A stretch of 64,000 nucleotides of DNA, from positions 1,433,856 to 1,497,855 of the forward strand of contig ML133365.1 of NCBI GenBank assembly GCA_003864495.1, in the 5' to 3' direction. A program made the position numbers and the translations under genes. The DNA comes from Nemopilema nomurai (lineage: Eukaryota; Cnidaria; Scyphozoa; Rhizostomeae; Rhizostomatidae). Below are positions 46,166 through 57,021 of this stretch, one piece after another. Position 1 is the first letter of the stretch; each line of letters begins with the position of its first letter. The notes beneath the pieces are model-generated. The model worked only from the letters and a program-made list of their open reading frames with translations. It was not told the DNA's origin and did no database searches.

Positions 46166-46854
46166 ATACCATATTTAGAGACTACATAATGCCGTATAAG
46201 GAATCCATATTGCCTGAGTGCAGACTTAACTATCCGTTACGAAGGAGAGCCAATACGGAACCTAGAATCCATGTTATATTGAACCAGTAAAAGGCAATCA
46301 ACCTTTCACGACAACCTTCACAAAGGTAATCGGTGATGGAGTCTTTTTAGATAACTAATCTAAGGAATTTTTTCTTAAAAAAATCTGACAGGGTTCCGGA
46401 ACCCTTGGAACCCGGTCTGGATCCGCCACTGATAGTATGAGGTCCTGCTCTTATTGGGCAATGGAAAATTCTCCATTTGGCAGACATTATACCAAAAGTA
46501 TTTTCAATTGTTCTACGCGCTCGGCAGTGCCGATAATTGTATATTCTTTGGTCTTCGTTTAATTCTTTAGCAGGATATGCTTTCATTAGCCATGGTTTCA
46601 GAGCAAATATGTCATCTGCGATAAGTACCTGTCACCTCCTAGTTCCTCTGCATTCGGCACTGACAACAAGTTGTCCTCGAATCCTTTTGAAATTTTAGAT
46701 TCATTAAAAATAGATGTGTCTTTATCTTTGCCATAACCCCCTATGTCAATCATTGTAAAGCAATAGTTTGCATCGCACACTGCCATTAATACCATGTTGA
46801 AAAAATTCTTAAAATTGTAGAATGCAGAGCCCTGACTAGAATATATCAATCGTC

Positions 46855-47700
46855 AAAAGATTTCCCAAGTTGTTGCCAAGCTTTGTAGAGATCTGCCAAC
46901 CAACGCTGGTTTCAAAGGTTGCTTTGACAACTGGTTCTCTAATTTGGATCTTATGCATTACTCCAAGATAGATACATCTTGGCGATTGGAACAATAAGAG
47001 CAAATCGGTTACAGAAATGCCCACTTACTTCCAATAAAGATTTTGAAAAGGAAGGAAGAGGGAGTAGTGACTTGATTTGAATTCTGGTATAGTTATTGTT
47101 AAATGGGTTGATAATAGCACTGTAATACTTGTGTAAAACTATATTGGAATTCAGCCTGAAAGTGTTATTGAAAATGGGAAGGTGTTGATCTTGCTGACAT
47201 GTCGACCAGTCTGTACCACATTCAAGCCAAGATAAAGAGATGGTACATAAAAATATTTCGGCATCTGGTACATATATGTAAAGATAATGCATGGTTGCTT
47301 TACAGAAGGCACTATGAGCAAATTGGTTTTCCAGCCAGAAAAAGAAAGTATTTGATGAATTTCAGTTGTGAAATTGCTGAGGCTCTCATCTATGCCAATA
47401 AAGGCCCAGAAAAACAAACATGGGGAAGACCATCTAAGAGGGCATCTTTAGAATGTGCACCAACTGTTGGTAAAAGATTTAGCAATCCATTGCCAGTAGC
47501 AGATGTTCGCTATGACTACATAGCACATTGGCCAGCTCCAACCCATGACAAAATACGGTAAAGAGTGTGCCATGCCTACGGAAGAATGACTTGTAAAAAA
47601 AGGAAAGTGTCTCTATGTTTGTTGCCTGACAGAAATTGCTTCAAAAAGTTTCACACAGAGGCAAAATCTTTTAGAACAGTGAAATTCATTGAAATTATAT
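46855..47700 (+). pseudogene. piggyBac transposase fragment (second copy)
   Basis: The plus strand reads QVVAKLCRDLPTNAGFKG, then CFDNWFSNLDLMHYSK (second catalytic Asp). After several frame changes come LAIGTIRANRLQKCPL, GVDLADMSTSLYHIQAKIKR (third Asp), DNAWLLYRRHYEQIGFPARK and KQTWGRPSKRASLEC. The start of the Cys-rich tail is CKKRKVSLCLLPDRNCFKKF (about 47590-47650). The N-terminal half including the first Asp is absent. The fragment begins exactly where the Harbinger 2 transposase ends (46850), so one rearrangement joined the two. It is clearly a different, more decayed copy than the one at 32286-33954. Confidence 0.82.
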
Positions 47701-48024
47701 TGTTTGATCATGAAATAATGAAAAAGTTTTAATTTATATTCAGTTTTCTATTTATGTGTTTCTTGACCGGTTCTCGGCAAATTTGCATAAAAATTTAAGA
47801 TTTTTCATTTTTCATTTTAAAGTACCAGATATTAATTGCAAAAATGCAAAAAAGTATTTTTTCTATGTTACAATCATAATTTGCCAAGTAAAGGAGTAAT
47901 ATGTAAATCTGGTGCTCTTCCCTCGCTTCTAACTAGGCTTTAGAATGTATTATCGAAACTTACCGCCTTAAAGTTTTGACTTTTGGCAATAAGTTTGCAG
48001 ACTGTGTCCAGCTATTTTCAACAT

Positions 48025-48602
48025 CTAGAGATTCTCAACCCTCGGGATTGCCAGTTTTTCGCAGTTTTTCAATTTGGGAAGATACCACCCAAGACCAGCA
48101 CCAGTTTTCATCTCGTCTTTAGAAATGCTGTCCCAACCTGCACGATTGGATTTCTCTCCTTCAAGGAAATCTCGCCACCACTGCGTTCTGCTGCTGAAAA
48201 CTGTTCGTCGCAATTTCTTAATTTTTTTGCAATTGCTTCCATCGAATTTTGAGGGGCATCCGTTGCTCTTAACAGCGGTGGTGCTCCGATTGGAAAGTTG
48301 GACAAAACGTTGAAAGCCTTGCTGTTCGAGTCACAGACCCACTCTTTTTTTGATGACCAGTGATGATACCACATTTCAACTTAGCTGCCATCTTTGGAAA
48401 GCTGGATTTTGAATGCATGTGGCCTGCTGTGTTGTTTGAGTCGATTTATGCATGGAATTAACCAAGTTTTCACATCGAACATGTAATTAAGGCGTTCAGC
48501 ATTGTGCTGGTAGTCAAAGGCTTGATCAATTTGTTCCATATAGGCTGGAATTGGGGCCGCGTTATGTTTGCTCAACTTTAACGCAATTCGACTGAACAAC
48601 TT
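48025..48602 (-). pseudogene. Unrecognised conserved-looking protein fragment
   Basis: After an acceptor-like tatttaag the frame reads FSRIALKLSKHNAAPIPAYM, AFDYQHNAERLNYMFDVKTW and INRLKQHSRPHAFKIQLSK. Then, past a single in-frame TAA near 48385, it continues MWYHHWSSKKEWVCDSNSKA and FPIGAPPLLRATDAPQNSME to about 48150. Trp, Tyr, Cys and His content is protein-like and the frame survives 190 codons with one stop. The pattern recalls uncharacterised invertebrate proteins linked to transposons, but I cannot name the family or a function. Confidence 0.4.
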
Positions 48603-50090
48603 AAATAAAATACTATGTTAGTAATTTTATCTTGATTATCTAATATTTTAATTCACACGGATAACACACAATAGGAAATGGGACGAATTTCCCAAAAGCT
48701 TTGGGACTTAAGCTTTTGGTCTATGTAAAATTTGGCTACAATTACGCATCACGATTGCTACACATTTGATAGAAATCGTCCAGTTAAAAATACATGGACG
48801 ACCAAGCCAGTTTTGTCTGATGTAATCATCCACTATGAAAGAAACATTGCAGCAGTCAGAATTTAGCACTATCACCACCGCTTGAAAATAACATCATTAC
48901 ACAAGATTATACCTGATCAATATTTTCATGAGTATGAACAACCATAAAAAATGAAAACCCTATGTGAAAAGAGAAATTAATAAAGTTTCAAATTCAAACT
49001 CTGAGAATTTGGGTATAAATTCATCATCAAGAATAGAAGGAAGAGAATTTTCAAAGATCTTACAAAACAATAAGATTTCCATCATAGTTGTACGAGATTT
49101 TCATGGAGAGATTTGCCTTACCTTGTGAAATAGCCTTCTTTTTATCAAAAGGGCACATATGGCGAGAACATAGACACTTTTATTTTCCCGCCAGCAATTA
49201 TCCATCTGCAGGTATAGTATGCCAGGCAAATGTCCATCCTAACAAAGAAATTAAGTGCATTAATTTTACAGGTATTATTTGACATTCTATACAATAGTAT
49301 GTAATATTTACTTTATAGATGCAAGAAGGTATTCGCTCTCTATTATTCATCCATGTTGATTCATATTGTTTCTGTTTCAGTATTTAGGTGAACTGTCGAG
49401 CCTTTGAGTCAAATTTCTTAGCCTCTTCAGTAGTATATAATTTTTTTTAGTAATTCCAATATCTTTCAAATGAGGAGCAAAAATAAATTACTACGATTGA
49501 CAGCAATAATTATGGCATCAAGCAATATGCGAGTAAGGCCCCATCCAAATACTGCAAAAGTCATAATTTATTTAAAAATGCGAAGTAAATCAGTACTGAC
49601 TATAGATAAATATTAGAAGTTTTGATTCGTTATTCAAGATGTGTTTCTAGAAACCTTGGAGAAAGCAACCATAGATCGCAAAAGAATGTTGATGGTCATG
49701 TTTGAATCATGAGGCCATTTGTGACAATCTTTATATTGGATGGACTGTTTATCCGCATGAGAAAGAACCCATATCAACATACTATGTTCCAATTCTACTG
49801 CTTATACGTTTAATTCCAAAAAAGTTTTCCAACATATTTTTATAATAACTGTGAAGGCCAATCAAGAGTCAATAAACACATTTCTCGCACATCACAGTAA
49901 TCTCTGCCAGTGGCGTTTCTAGCTGGGGGTGGTGCAGATAAATTTCCATCAGCCTCTTCATGCCCCCCCCCCACATCTTCAAGGAAATTGGCGAGTGTTC
50001 CCCCCCCCCCCACATCTGGTTATTGGCGAGTGTTTTCGTCTATGTGCTTTATACATAGCTTTTGGTATAAATTGCTCAGGCTTTCTCTCC
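48603..50090. other. No supported gene; C-rich direct repeat at 49970-50035
   Basis: Two copies of a C11-C13 tract followed by acatct and tggcgagtgtt lie at 49970-50035. A hAT-like end CAGTGGCGTTTCTAGC is at 49908, with no convincing partner. The rest is AT-rich without motif-bearing frames. Confidence 0.45.
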
Positions 50091-50159
50091 AAGGCCAGTT
50101 TACATGATGCGTTCTTGCATGCGTCTGACTCATGTGTTAAAGTTGTGTCAGTTTTTGAC

Positions 50160-51750
50160 TCGTGAGTCCACCATTTACTGCTGAAAGAGCTTCAGCTAGA
50201 AGATTCGAGCAGTTTTCGCAATTTTTCACGAATGGACGAAAACAGTTTCCAAGAGCTTCTTGAGAAAGTGGCCCTGAAAATTCAACGGCGAAGTACTAAC
50301 ATGCGAGAGCCAATTTTACACAAAGAACGTCTGTCACTAACACTGCGCTTCTTGGCTTCAGGTAATACCACTTTCGATATGTCATGAAATAAACTGATAG
50401 GGACAGAATTTTGATAAAGTATATATAGACTATTAATTTTAGATGATATAGATTGTTATATTTCCCAAGGTCCTATTTAAGGCGTTCAAGATCTTAACAC
50501 TGTGGTGTTACGTACTCAAGGATGTTTGGGTCATAGAAATTAAATGACTGTAGGACTGGTATCTCCTTCATCCCCCCTAGTGTCTCCTTCATCCCTCCCC
50601 CCCATCCCTTCCTTACATGGACTATAGCAATACTCTATGCAATAAAAAAGTGAATGCTAAGAAAACAGACAGTCGATTGTTTTTGTAAGCATTTTTTAAT
50701 GTGAATTACAGGAAATTCTTATCAAGATATGGAATACTTGTACCGTGTGCCAAAGTGTACAATGAGTAAAATTAATCCAGAGACATGTGAAGCTATATAT
50801 GTAAGTCTGACGGACGATTACTTAAAGGTAACAGCATATTTTTTTCGGTAAATTTTAAAAGTTTTCGGATATTCTCGCACCCCTTGGCTGGCGATCCATC
50901 GTAGTCTGTTGGCAACAAGTTTGCCAAATATGTCTGCGTCATCTTCCTCTCCCATTTCGTGATCTCTTTCAATGCTATTGTAGCTGCATTTATCAGGTTA
51001 GTAACACCTCTTTTTTGCTTTTGGGTTCAATGGGGTGGCTGCTGTTCTTTTTCTGCCTACTCCAAAGGGAGTTGCACGCCACTTGCACTTGCTCCACGTT
51101 TCACACTCGGAATGCTAGCAGCAAGGAACTGGTCATTCAAATCACCACAAGTACTCTCTCCATCTGAAAAAAACTTCACATTCTTCGTCCTCCAGCGTCT
51201 CCTCTTGGTTGGGTTCAAATGATTCCTAAAAGGCAAGGAGACGATCTTTATGATATAACATTGCTACTTAAATTTTAGATGCCAGACACTGAAGAAGAAT
51301 GGAAAGAAATTGAGAAAGGATTCAGAGGGAAATGGAATTTCCCAAACGGCATTGGTGCACTTGACGGAAAGCATGTCGTTATAACCCAACCTTCAAAATC
51401 GGGATCTGCCTTTTTTAACTACAAACATACCCACAGCATTGTATTGTTAGCACTGGTTGATTCAGATTATAAATTCACGTACATTGATGTAGGGAACTAT
51501 GGTAGAATATCTGATGGAGGGGTGTTCAAAAATTCAACACTCAACATAGCAATGGAAGAAGGAAAACTGCATATACCGGCACCAAAACCTGAACCCAATA
51601 GGCACAGTGCAATACCTTATACAATTTTCGCAGACGAAGCATTGCCTTTGAAACCAGACATCATGTAACCTTTCCCTGCTCGAATGCGCACCAAAGAGAG
51701 GAGAATTTTTAATTACCAACTGTCCAGAGCACAAAGAGTTGTCAAGAATG
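50160..51750 (+). pseudogene. Harbinger element 3 transposase, three exons
   Basis: Exon 1 (about 50160-50361) reads LKELQLEDSSSFRNFSRMDE and LHKERLSLTLRFLASG, ending at a gtaata donor. Exon 2 (50712-50827) reads SYQDMEYLYRVPKCTMSKI and ETCEAIYVSLTDDYLK. Exon 3 (from 51279) reads IGALDGKHVVITQPSKSG (first Asp), DVGNYGRISDGGVFKNSTLN (second Asp) and EALPLKPDIM. A TAA at 51666-51668 interrupts, and the family tail follows as PFPARMRTKERRIFNYQLSR and RVVKNG. The catalytic Glu of the family motif ENxFG is Lys here. Splice phases agree (1 then 0). Stop, E-to-K change and lost tail make it inactive. Confidence 0.85.
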
Positions 51751-52210
51751 GCCACATTGGGTTATAAACATCTCCTGTCCCTGCTCCACTTCTGCACGTT
51801 TCTTTTATTTTTTTCAGCTCTTTAGAATAGTAGCTACGAATGTTGTGCCATCTAGCTTTCATAGCCTTCACTTGGAAAAGGAATAGAAAGTTCTCATTTT
51901 AAAGAACGTTTCCGTAATATGAAAATATTTTCGTTGAATTTAATTGAAAACTCTGAATTATGAATTCTCTTATTATTTCAATACAAATAAGGAGAAAAAA
52001 TAGCTGTCGATTTGTAGAATTTGATTGCTTATTTCCTTTGAAAATAATTGAATACATACCATCAACCCCCAATTCCTCTGCCACTCTCCTCTCAGCTGCT
52101 AGCCCTTTATCCCTATTGTGATAGATTTCTGAGTGTACATCCCACAGAATACCTTCTCCCCTTACCAGCTCTATCAGTTTCGAAGTTCCTTCTTTGCCTT
52201 GCAAATCCAT
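50880..52210 (-). CDS. MADF-domain partner of Harbinger element 3, spliced antisense
   Basis: Exon 1 (52210-52060) starts MDLQGKEGTSKLIELVRGEG and reads ILWDVHSEIYHNRDKGLAAE and EELGVD, ending at a GTATGT donor. Exon 2 (51870-51717) continues in phase VKAMKARWHNIRSYYSKELK and GAGTGDVYNPMWPFLTTLC, completing the MADF domain, with a GTAATT donor. Exon 3 starts after ttttag at about 51228 with an acidic/basic linker. The C-terminal motif ADIFGKLVANRLRWIASQG (about 50915) closes it; the frame within exon 3 is not resolved. Exon 2 overlaps the transposase tail antisense, and exon 3 lies inside the transposase intron. Exons 1 and 2 show no lesion. Confidence 0.72.
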
Positions 52211-52484
52211 GTTTCACAACTAAGACTAAACTGATTTAAACTGATTTGATTTTCAATTTTTATTATTATTCCACGAGATTTCCCACTTATGACGCAAAAC
52301 ATACGAAGCATGTGACACATTCTGGTTCATGGGTTGGTTAATAGCGTTAATCCTTCATGCGCTGTCGCAAGAAAATAGAGTATGTTCTATTTCCGTGAGT
52401 CAACGCAAGGGCAATTAAATTAATCCACAAGTTTCGTTTACACAGTGCAGTTTTGACTCATGACTCATGGTGTAAACTGGCCTT

Positions 52485-53116
52485 AAACTGCTGCATGCAT
52501 TAATTCATAACTTCTATATTGTGTTCGTACACTATTATACCAGGATTTTTATGCCGCCCCCATATTTTCTCAGGCTAAAATCGCCCTTGTTCTCAGCAGG
52601 ACAAATAAAGGTCATAATTGTAAGTTTCATTCAAGAACCAGTTATATAAAAAGGCTATTACCTTTGTATCAGTGATGGTCCGATTGGTCCATTTCATCAC
52701 TTTGCCTTGTCTCGATGGTGATAGTACACTTTAGTTACCTTATAAGTGTACTATCACCATCATAAAAATACCTTTGAAGGTCAATGTGACTCTCCTTCAG
52801 ACCTTTGATGTTGTCTCTCTTAAGAGGGGAAGAACATTCCATTTTAAGCTCCTTGATCAAAGTGCATATTTCACACAATGTGAATTTGTTTCTAGACAAG
52901 GGAAAACATGTCTGGGGAAAATATATCATGAAAGTATGGGGAAAATGTACTCCGACATCAGCTGAAAAGTGGGAAGGCTCATGTCTAAAGATTTTTCACG
53001 AAAACCCCTCTTTTTCGGTGGAACATTGATTACTTCTAATTGTAATTGCTTCCAATTCTAATTGTGAATAATGTTTCATAACCCTGAATTTAAATTTTTT
53101 TTAAAAACTCACTGGT
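52485..53116. other. No gene seen
   Basis: Contains an imperfect palindrome at 52716-52765 (gatggtgatagtacacttta against its inverted copy ataagtgtactatcaccatc). Otherwise featureless. Confidence 0.5.
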
Positions 53117-55987
53117 GCAATGGCGACATTGTGAAAACGATGCGTCCAGTTGTTGTTAAAGAAACAAGATTTGCCAACTATTTCACTTGTGTCTCCGAAA
53201 CCATCTGAATGTATTTGGGCAAGATAACTAGCGTAAATGCCTTCCTTGGTATAGCAAGCCGTCAAAAAGGTCTTATCTTCATCTGGAGCTTGGTCCCCAC
53301 CTTCATTCACGAACTTCTTAAGCCAGATCTTCGCTTGCACCACTTTTTCTATTTCGCGTCTAATCCCGTGCTTCTCGCTTCTCCCGTCACCTCTACTGTA
53401 AATTTCGAAATCCTGCTTCAAAGAATAGTACCTGAAAAAATTTGCAAAGTTTCAAGCCATCAAACTCAGACTCAAGAGTCAATGTACCCTGGGTAACAGA
53501 ACCATATAAATTCGAATGCGAGCGCTCCTCCTCCTCTCTGCTTGGCACTTTGTTTACGTGCTAGAAATTATCTGGAACCGAGAGTAGAATCAACGCAACC
53601 AGCTTTGTTAATCTAGTCTTAAATTAAACTACACATTTTGTAGGTTTCCTTTTTTATAGAAAATTGTTTGTAAACTTTAAAACTAGAAGATATTGTCCTA
53701 TCTTTACAGGAGCTTGCAAAAAGAAAACTTTCCACTCTTTCCGTTTTGGCTTCCTATTTTCTTCAACTTTTTAGGGAAAATTATTTATTTCAGGTATCAT
53801 CGTAAAATCTGGTTATTTCCTGTAACTTAAACGGATATATACAAATTGGACATGAAAATAACGCTTTTTGATTAACGCTATCTTTGTCATTGCAAAAAAC
53901 TGTAGTAGTGTCATACCTATAATTTGAAATTCCATGAATAAACTGCCAAGCTTTGCGACAAATCTTATTTGTTCCAACGAAGAAGCCCCAGTTTCCTGTC
54001 GTTAGAATTGTACTGAAGACGTGCAAAACTCTCCCGCTGCTTCTCCCCAGACAATTCTCAGAAATGTTTCCACAGGTCGTACATGGTTTTTAAGTTTATT
54101 TTTGCTAGGCATCTCTCAGTGCAGCATACAGTGTCAGATGTTGATATCTTTTGATGCCTTTGCACTAAGGAAACAATGCATGATGTTATAAATGTGATAT
54201 CAAGATAAAAAAGAATAAAAAACTTACCTTGTTGCCAATGTCAATGAATGTCGACGAATGGTCTATGTCTTTTACCTTCATTTTCTTCATACGCATCCAA
54301 GTCCACCTACATTTACAGGGGAAAAAATATAAGAAACTTTGGAACTTATACAATTGCTTGCAATTTGAAAAAAGATCTACAATGCCCAGGGGGGTTCTCA
54401 GCACATAGACATATAGACAGTAAGCCCAAGAAATTTTAAAGACTCAAAAGATATCGGCAAAAAGTTGCAAAACTTCCGAAGAATATAGTCACATGACTTC
54501 AAATGGGCAATAAAATCTTAGCTGATTGTAATACATTTGATTCAGGTAGGGAATTCTCCAAAAAAACAAAAATGTTTGCTATAATTGGTACCCTGAAGTA
54601 TCAGAATTGTATCCAGGGTTGGATCCACACCAATGCAAACTGATGCAACTGATGCGAAAATTTCAATTTCTAACAGACTCAGATAATTTTGTTCCTACAT
54701 TTTATATGGTCTCTCAGCTAGGACAAATGTACTTTCAGATTGATGCAACTCCTGGTACGATAAAAAATTAATTTTTCACGACATCCTGTCATCGCAGCTC
54801 TGCATGCTGTAAAAAGGCCAAAAAATAGTTTGCTAGCAACAGAGTTTTTATATTTCAAAAGACTTGGAATGGAAAAGGGCAAGGCGCTTGACCAAATGTA
54901 TCTAAAAGGGCGTTCCCGTGCTTTCTTAGTGGTTAAAGGGCGGAAGATTGGTCTCAGAACATTTTCTGGGGGGAAGCCCCTATATTTGCATGGGTAACTA
55001 ATATTTCTGGATTCGCCCCCTGATTGTATCTTTGGTTTTTGCAGGACCCAAAAGTATAATTTCTGACAAATATCTAACTCAAAAATGTTACTTTGGGAAA
55101 GCAATTGACCCATGAATATCGGACTGTCCCCGGATGTGTGTGTGCCCTAATTACAGGAGCGGATCTAGCCTAATTTTTGAGTGAGTTCCTTTCTTCCGTG
55201 AACATTCCCCGCCATTTTCACACAAACAGAACTGTCCGTCGGCCTCACACACAAGTCTCATGCAGACACGTTGGTCTCAGTTCCAAACATTGAAGAACCT
55301 GAAGTCCTCAGTTGTCAGCCAAGATAAAAATAAAAGTCTGAGCTCCAAACATTTAAAACAATGCTAAGGTCTTAGTCCTAAACCTTGGGCAGCAAACAAC
55401 AAAACATAGCAGGGTCTGACCTCCAGCGATTTTTTGCAGGCAGTCTAAGGCTCGTTTTGGTTTCGGCTGGTGGTGAAACTCACGAAATTTTAACCTCAGT
55501 TAGAGTGAAATTTGAATGTTGTGAGTGATGGAAAAGATTTTGGAAGTATTTTGATTATCATTATTCTATTCTCGGAGACAAATCTATGAAATTTTGACTA
55601 AGTTCTTGAACTCACGGAAATCACGTTAAATCCGCCCCTGACGTACTGTATTACTCATGCACCGCCACTGCCTGAGTCATAAAATCAAAACAGCTTTTTG
55701 ACATCCAATTTTGCGTTTAAACTGTCTATTTTCAAGAGATCCATTTGATCGAATCGATTCAAATGCATAATGTTTTTCAGTCTTAAGTTCTGATAATTAC
55801 CGATAAAAACCTTGCTAATTATACTTTAAAAAGTCTGTTGCATAATACCAGGATCTGGCAAATAATATAACTTACCTTTTTTTGAAAGCCTATTTTACTT
55901 TCGGCCAATGTTTTGTTTTCTTGCAACGAACTGTCATTTTCCTCATTCACCTCGCCACTTTCAAACGAGCTTTTCCCGCGTTTCATA
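53117..55987 (-). CDS. Unrecognised spliced gene, transposon-linked family suspected
   Basis: Exon 1 (55987-55878) opens MKRGKSSFESGEVNEENDSS and ends with a consensus GTAAGT donor. An exon candidate lies at 54309-54226 (gtag acceptor, gtaagt donor). A third, about 54075-53926, reads KPCTTCGNISENCLGR and GNWGFFVGTNKICRKAWQFI, then HGISNYR. It splices in phase (AG|G) to the exon 53437-53117: YYSLKQDFEIYSRGDGRSEK, KIWLKKFVNEGGDQAPDEDK and YTKEGIYASYLAQI, ending NNWTHRFHNVAIAPV at a GTGAGT donor. The exons show no stops. The CxxC-IC-ISxxR pattern and the W..HFHNV-like end recall DUF7869-type cnidarian proteins; this is tentative. Further exons below 53117 are not identified, and the phase of the second exon is unresolved. 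Confidence 0.5.
54614..55022. mobile_element. Non-autonomous hAT (MITE), 409 bp
   Basis: It is flanked by ATTGTATC on both sides (54606-54613, 55023-55030), a perfect 8 bp target duplication. The ends cagggttggatccac and tctggattcgccccctg are imperfect inverted repeats of the same CAGGGGCGGATC type as hAT element B. It has no coding capacity and lies in an intron of the minus-strand gene at 53117-55987. Confidence 0.85.
55154..55640. mobile_element. Probable hAT-type MITE, 487 bp
   Basis: The left end caggagcggatctagcc and right end ttaaatccgcccctg are inverted relatives of the CAGGGGCGGATCTAG ends seen at 35061/40833. No matching 8 bp flanks (cctaatta / acgtactg), so old or rearranged. Another hAT-like end (accgccactg) lies at 55661-55670. 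Confidence 0.55.
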
Positions 55988-56013
55988 TTGCCGCAAATAA
56001 TTCCAAATAATAA

Positions 56014-57021
56014 GATCGTCCATAGAGGTTGAGCAACGCAGTCGGGAGAAACCCATCACAACTCGTTTCTATAATGGTGAACACGACGTGACTTTCTCAG
56101 CCGATATGGACACGATTTTCATCCTTCGCCATGCAAGCAACCCAATGCACATCAACAGCACTCGCTCGGATCCGAATTGCCGTTCTCAAACTCCGTGCCA
56201 TGCCGACGCTGCATCTCGAAGCCTCGAAGCATCATTGCTGGTTCCTGGTCATCCAACTCATAAAACCATGGACGCAACACAACTCTGGTTCCTGGTCATC
56301 CAACTCATAAAACCATGGAATCAACACAACTCTGGTTCCTGGTCATCCAACCCACAAAACCATGGACGCAACACAACTGGTTCCTGGTCATCCAACTCAT
56401 AAAAACCATGGACACAACAAGCATCGCAGGCTCTTGGTAAACCTACTCACAAAACCTTGAATTTCAACCTGGACACCGTCGAACAACTTCGCTCTTCCTG
56501 CTTGCAAGGGAATCCCTACGTCAACGCAAGTCACGGACAAGCACACTAAAAACCAAAACGGACATTCGAACATTTAGTAATTTTATTCACATTTCTCTCT
56601 TTCTTAATTGTTAGTCGTAATACTTAATTTCATTTTCGACTCCTTCAATTCGCTTGTCTTCTAGGAGGGGAGCTCTTTTAGTGACTTCTTTGTCTACTTT
56701 CCATTGTCACACCATGTCATGCTGACACATCTTTTCTCGCTCCCCAGCCTAGATTTTTCCATCCTCATTACATCACCATTTCATCATCCTGTCTCATTCC
56801 TCGTCAGGAAATTTATTCTTAGATTTATCAGTATAAATATAATTGTAAAGTAAGCCAGAGTCAGTCAGGAACAGAGCTACAGAAAACAACAGACAACGCG
56901 TCGTCTCTCTCTCGGCCTTGCTCCGTGTTCTCTGCACATTAAATAAGACAACTTTGGCACGGATCGTCCATAGAGGTTGAGCAACGCAGTCGGTAGAAAC
57001 CCATCACAACTCGTTTCTATA
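56014..57021. repeat. LTR-like unit bounded by 60 bp direct repeats
   Basis: Copies 56014-56073 and 56962-57021 (gatcgtccatagaggttgag...tttctata) differ at one base. The intervening sequence has a TATA box (cagtataaatataattg, about 56835), a pyrimidine-rich segment and an aaataag poly-A-like signal at 56941. These resemble the U3-R-U5 order of an LTR followed by leader sequence. No gag-pol is present, so it may be a solo or tandem LTR unit. Confidence 0.5.
56238..56410. repeat. 47 bp tandem repeat, 4 copies
   Basis: The unit begins ctggttcctggtcatccaac and contains aaaccatgga; copies start at 56238, 56285, 56332 and 56377. It lies inside the LTR-like unit. Confidence 0.9.

Larger units (their letters stand above)
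43852..46431. mobile_element. hAT element C with perfect 8 bp target duplication
   Basis: ATAGTATG flanks both ends (43844-43851 and 46432-46439). The ends are cagtgacggatacagg (left) and ccggtctggatccgccactg (right), imperfect inverted repeats of the CAGTGGCGGAT type. No hAT transposase is recognised inside, so it is non-autonomous. The interior holds minus-strand coding-like sequence (44440-45912) and a right subterminal tandem array (45967-46165). Confidence 0.9.
43377..46849 (-). pseudogene. Harbinger element 2 transposase, split by a hAT
   Basis: The upstream part lies at 46849-46440: SSQGSAFYNFKNFFNMVLMA, MIDIGGYGKDKDTSIFNES (second catalytic Asp), LMKAYPAKELNEDQRIYNYR, RARRTIENTFGIMSAKW (catalytic Glu in ENTFG) and IFHCPIRAGPHTI. 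The downstream part at 43825-43480 reads IFHRPIRARPHTIETIIKAV, VCLHNYLRLTDTASYTPAGF, NEDSTGNIHPGDWRAI and FNSEDGSVAWQYEYVRSCG. The two are separated by hAT element C (43852-46431). The N-terminal third, with the first catalytic Asp, is missing: at 46850 the sequence switches to a piggyBac fragment on the other strand. Confidence 0.87.
50091..52484. mobile_element. Harbinger element 3 with interleaved antisense genes
   Basis: The inverted ends AAGGCCAGTTTACA (50091-50104) and TGTAAACTGGCCTT (52471-52484) are perfect for 14 bp. Subterminal gactcatg motifs occur on both sides. The 3 bp flanks do not match, so the target duplication is decayed. Inside, a spliced transposase runs on plus and a spliced MADF partner on minus. 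Element length (2.4 kb) is compact for a two-gene Harbinger because the exons interdigitate. Confidence 0.8.

Noticed and set aside
54718..55113. A 131-codon minus-strand frame
   Set aside because: It spans the hAT MITE and its flank, has no motif and is explained as a chance frame.
49908..55670. A single large hAT spanning from CAGTGGCGTTTC to accgccactg
   Set aside because: The termini match for only 8 bases and the flanking octamers differ; unrelated ends are more likely.
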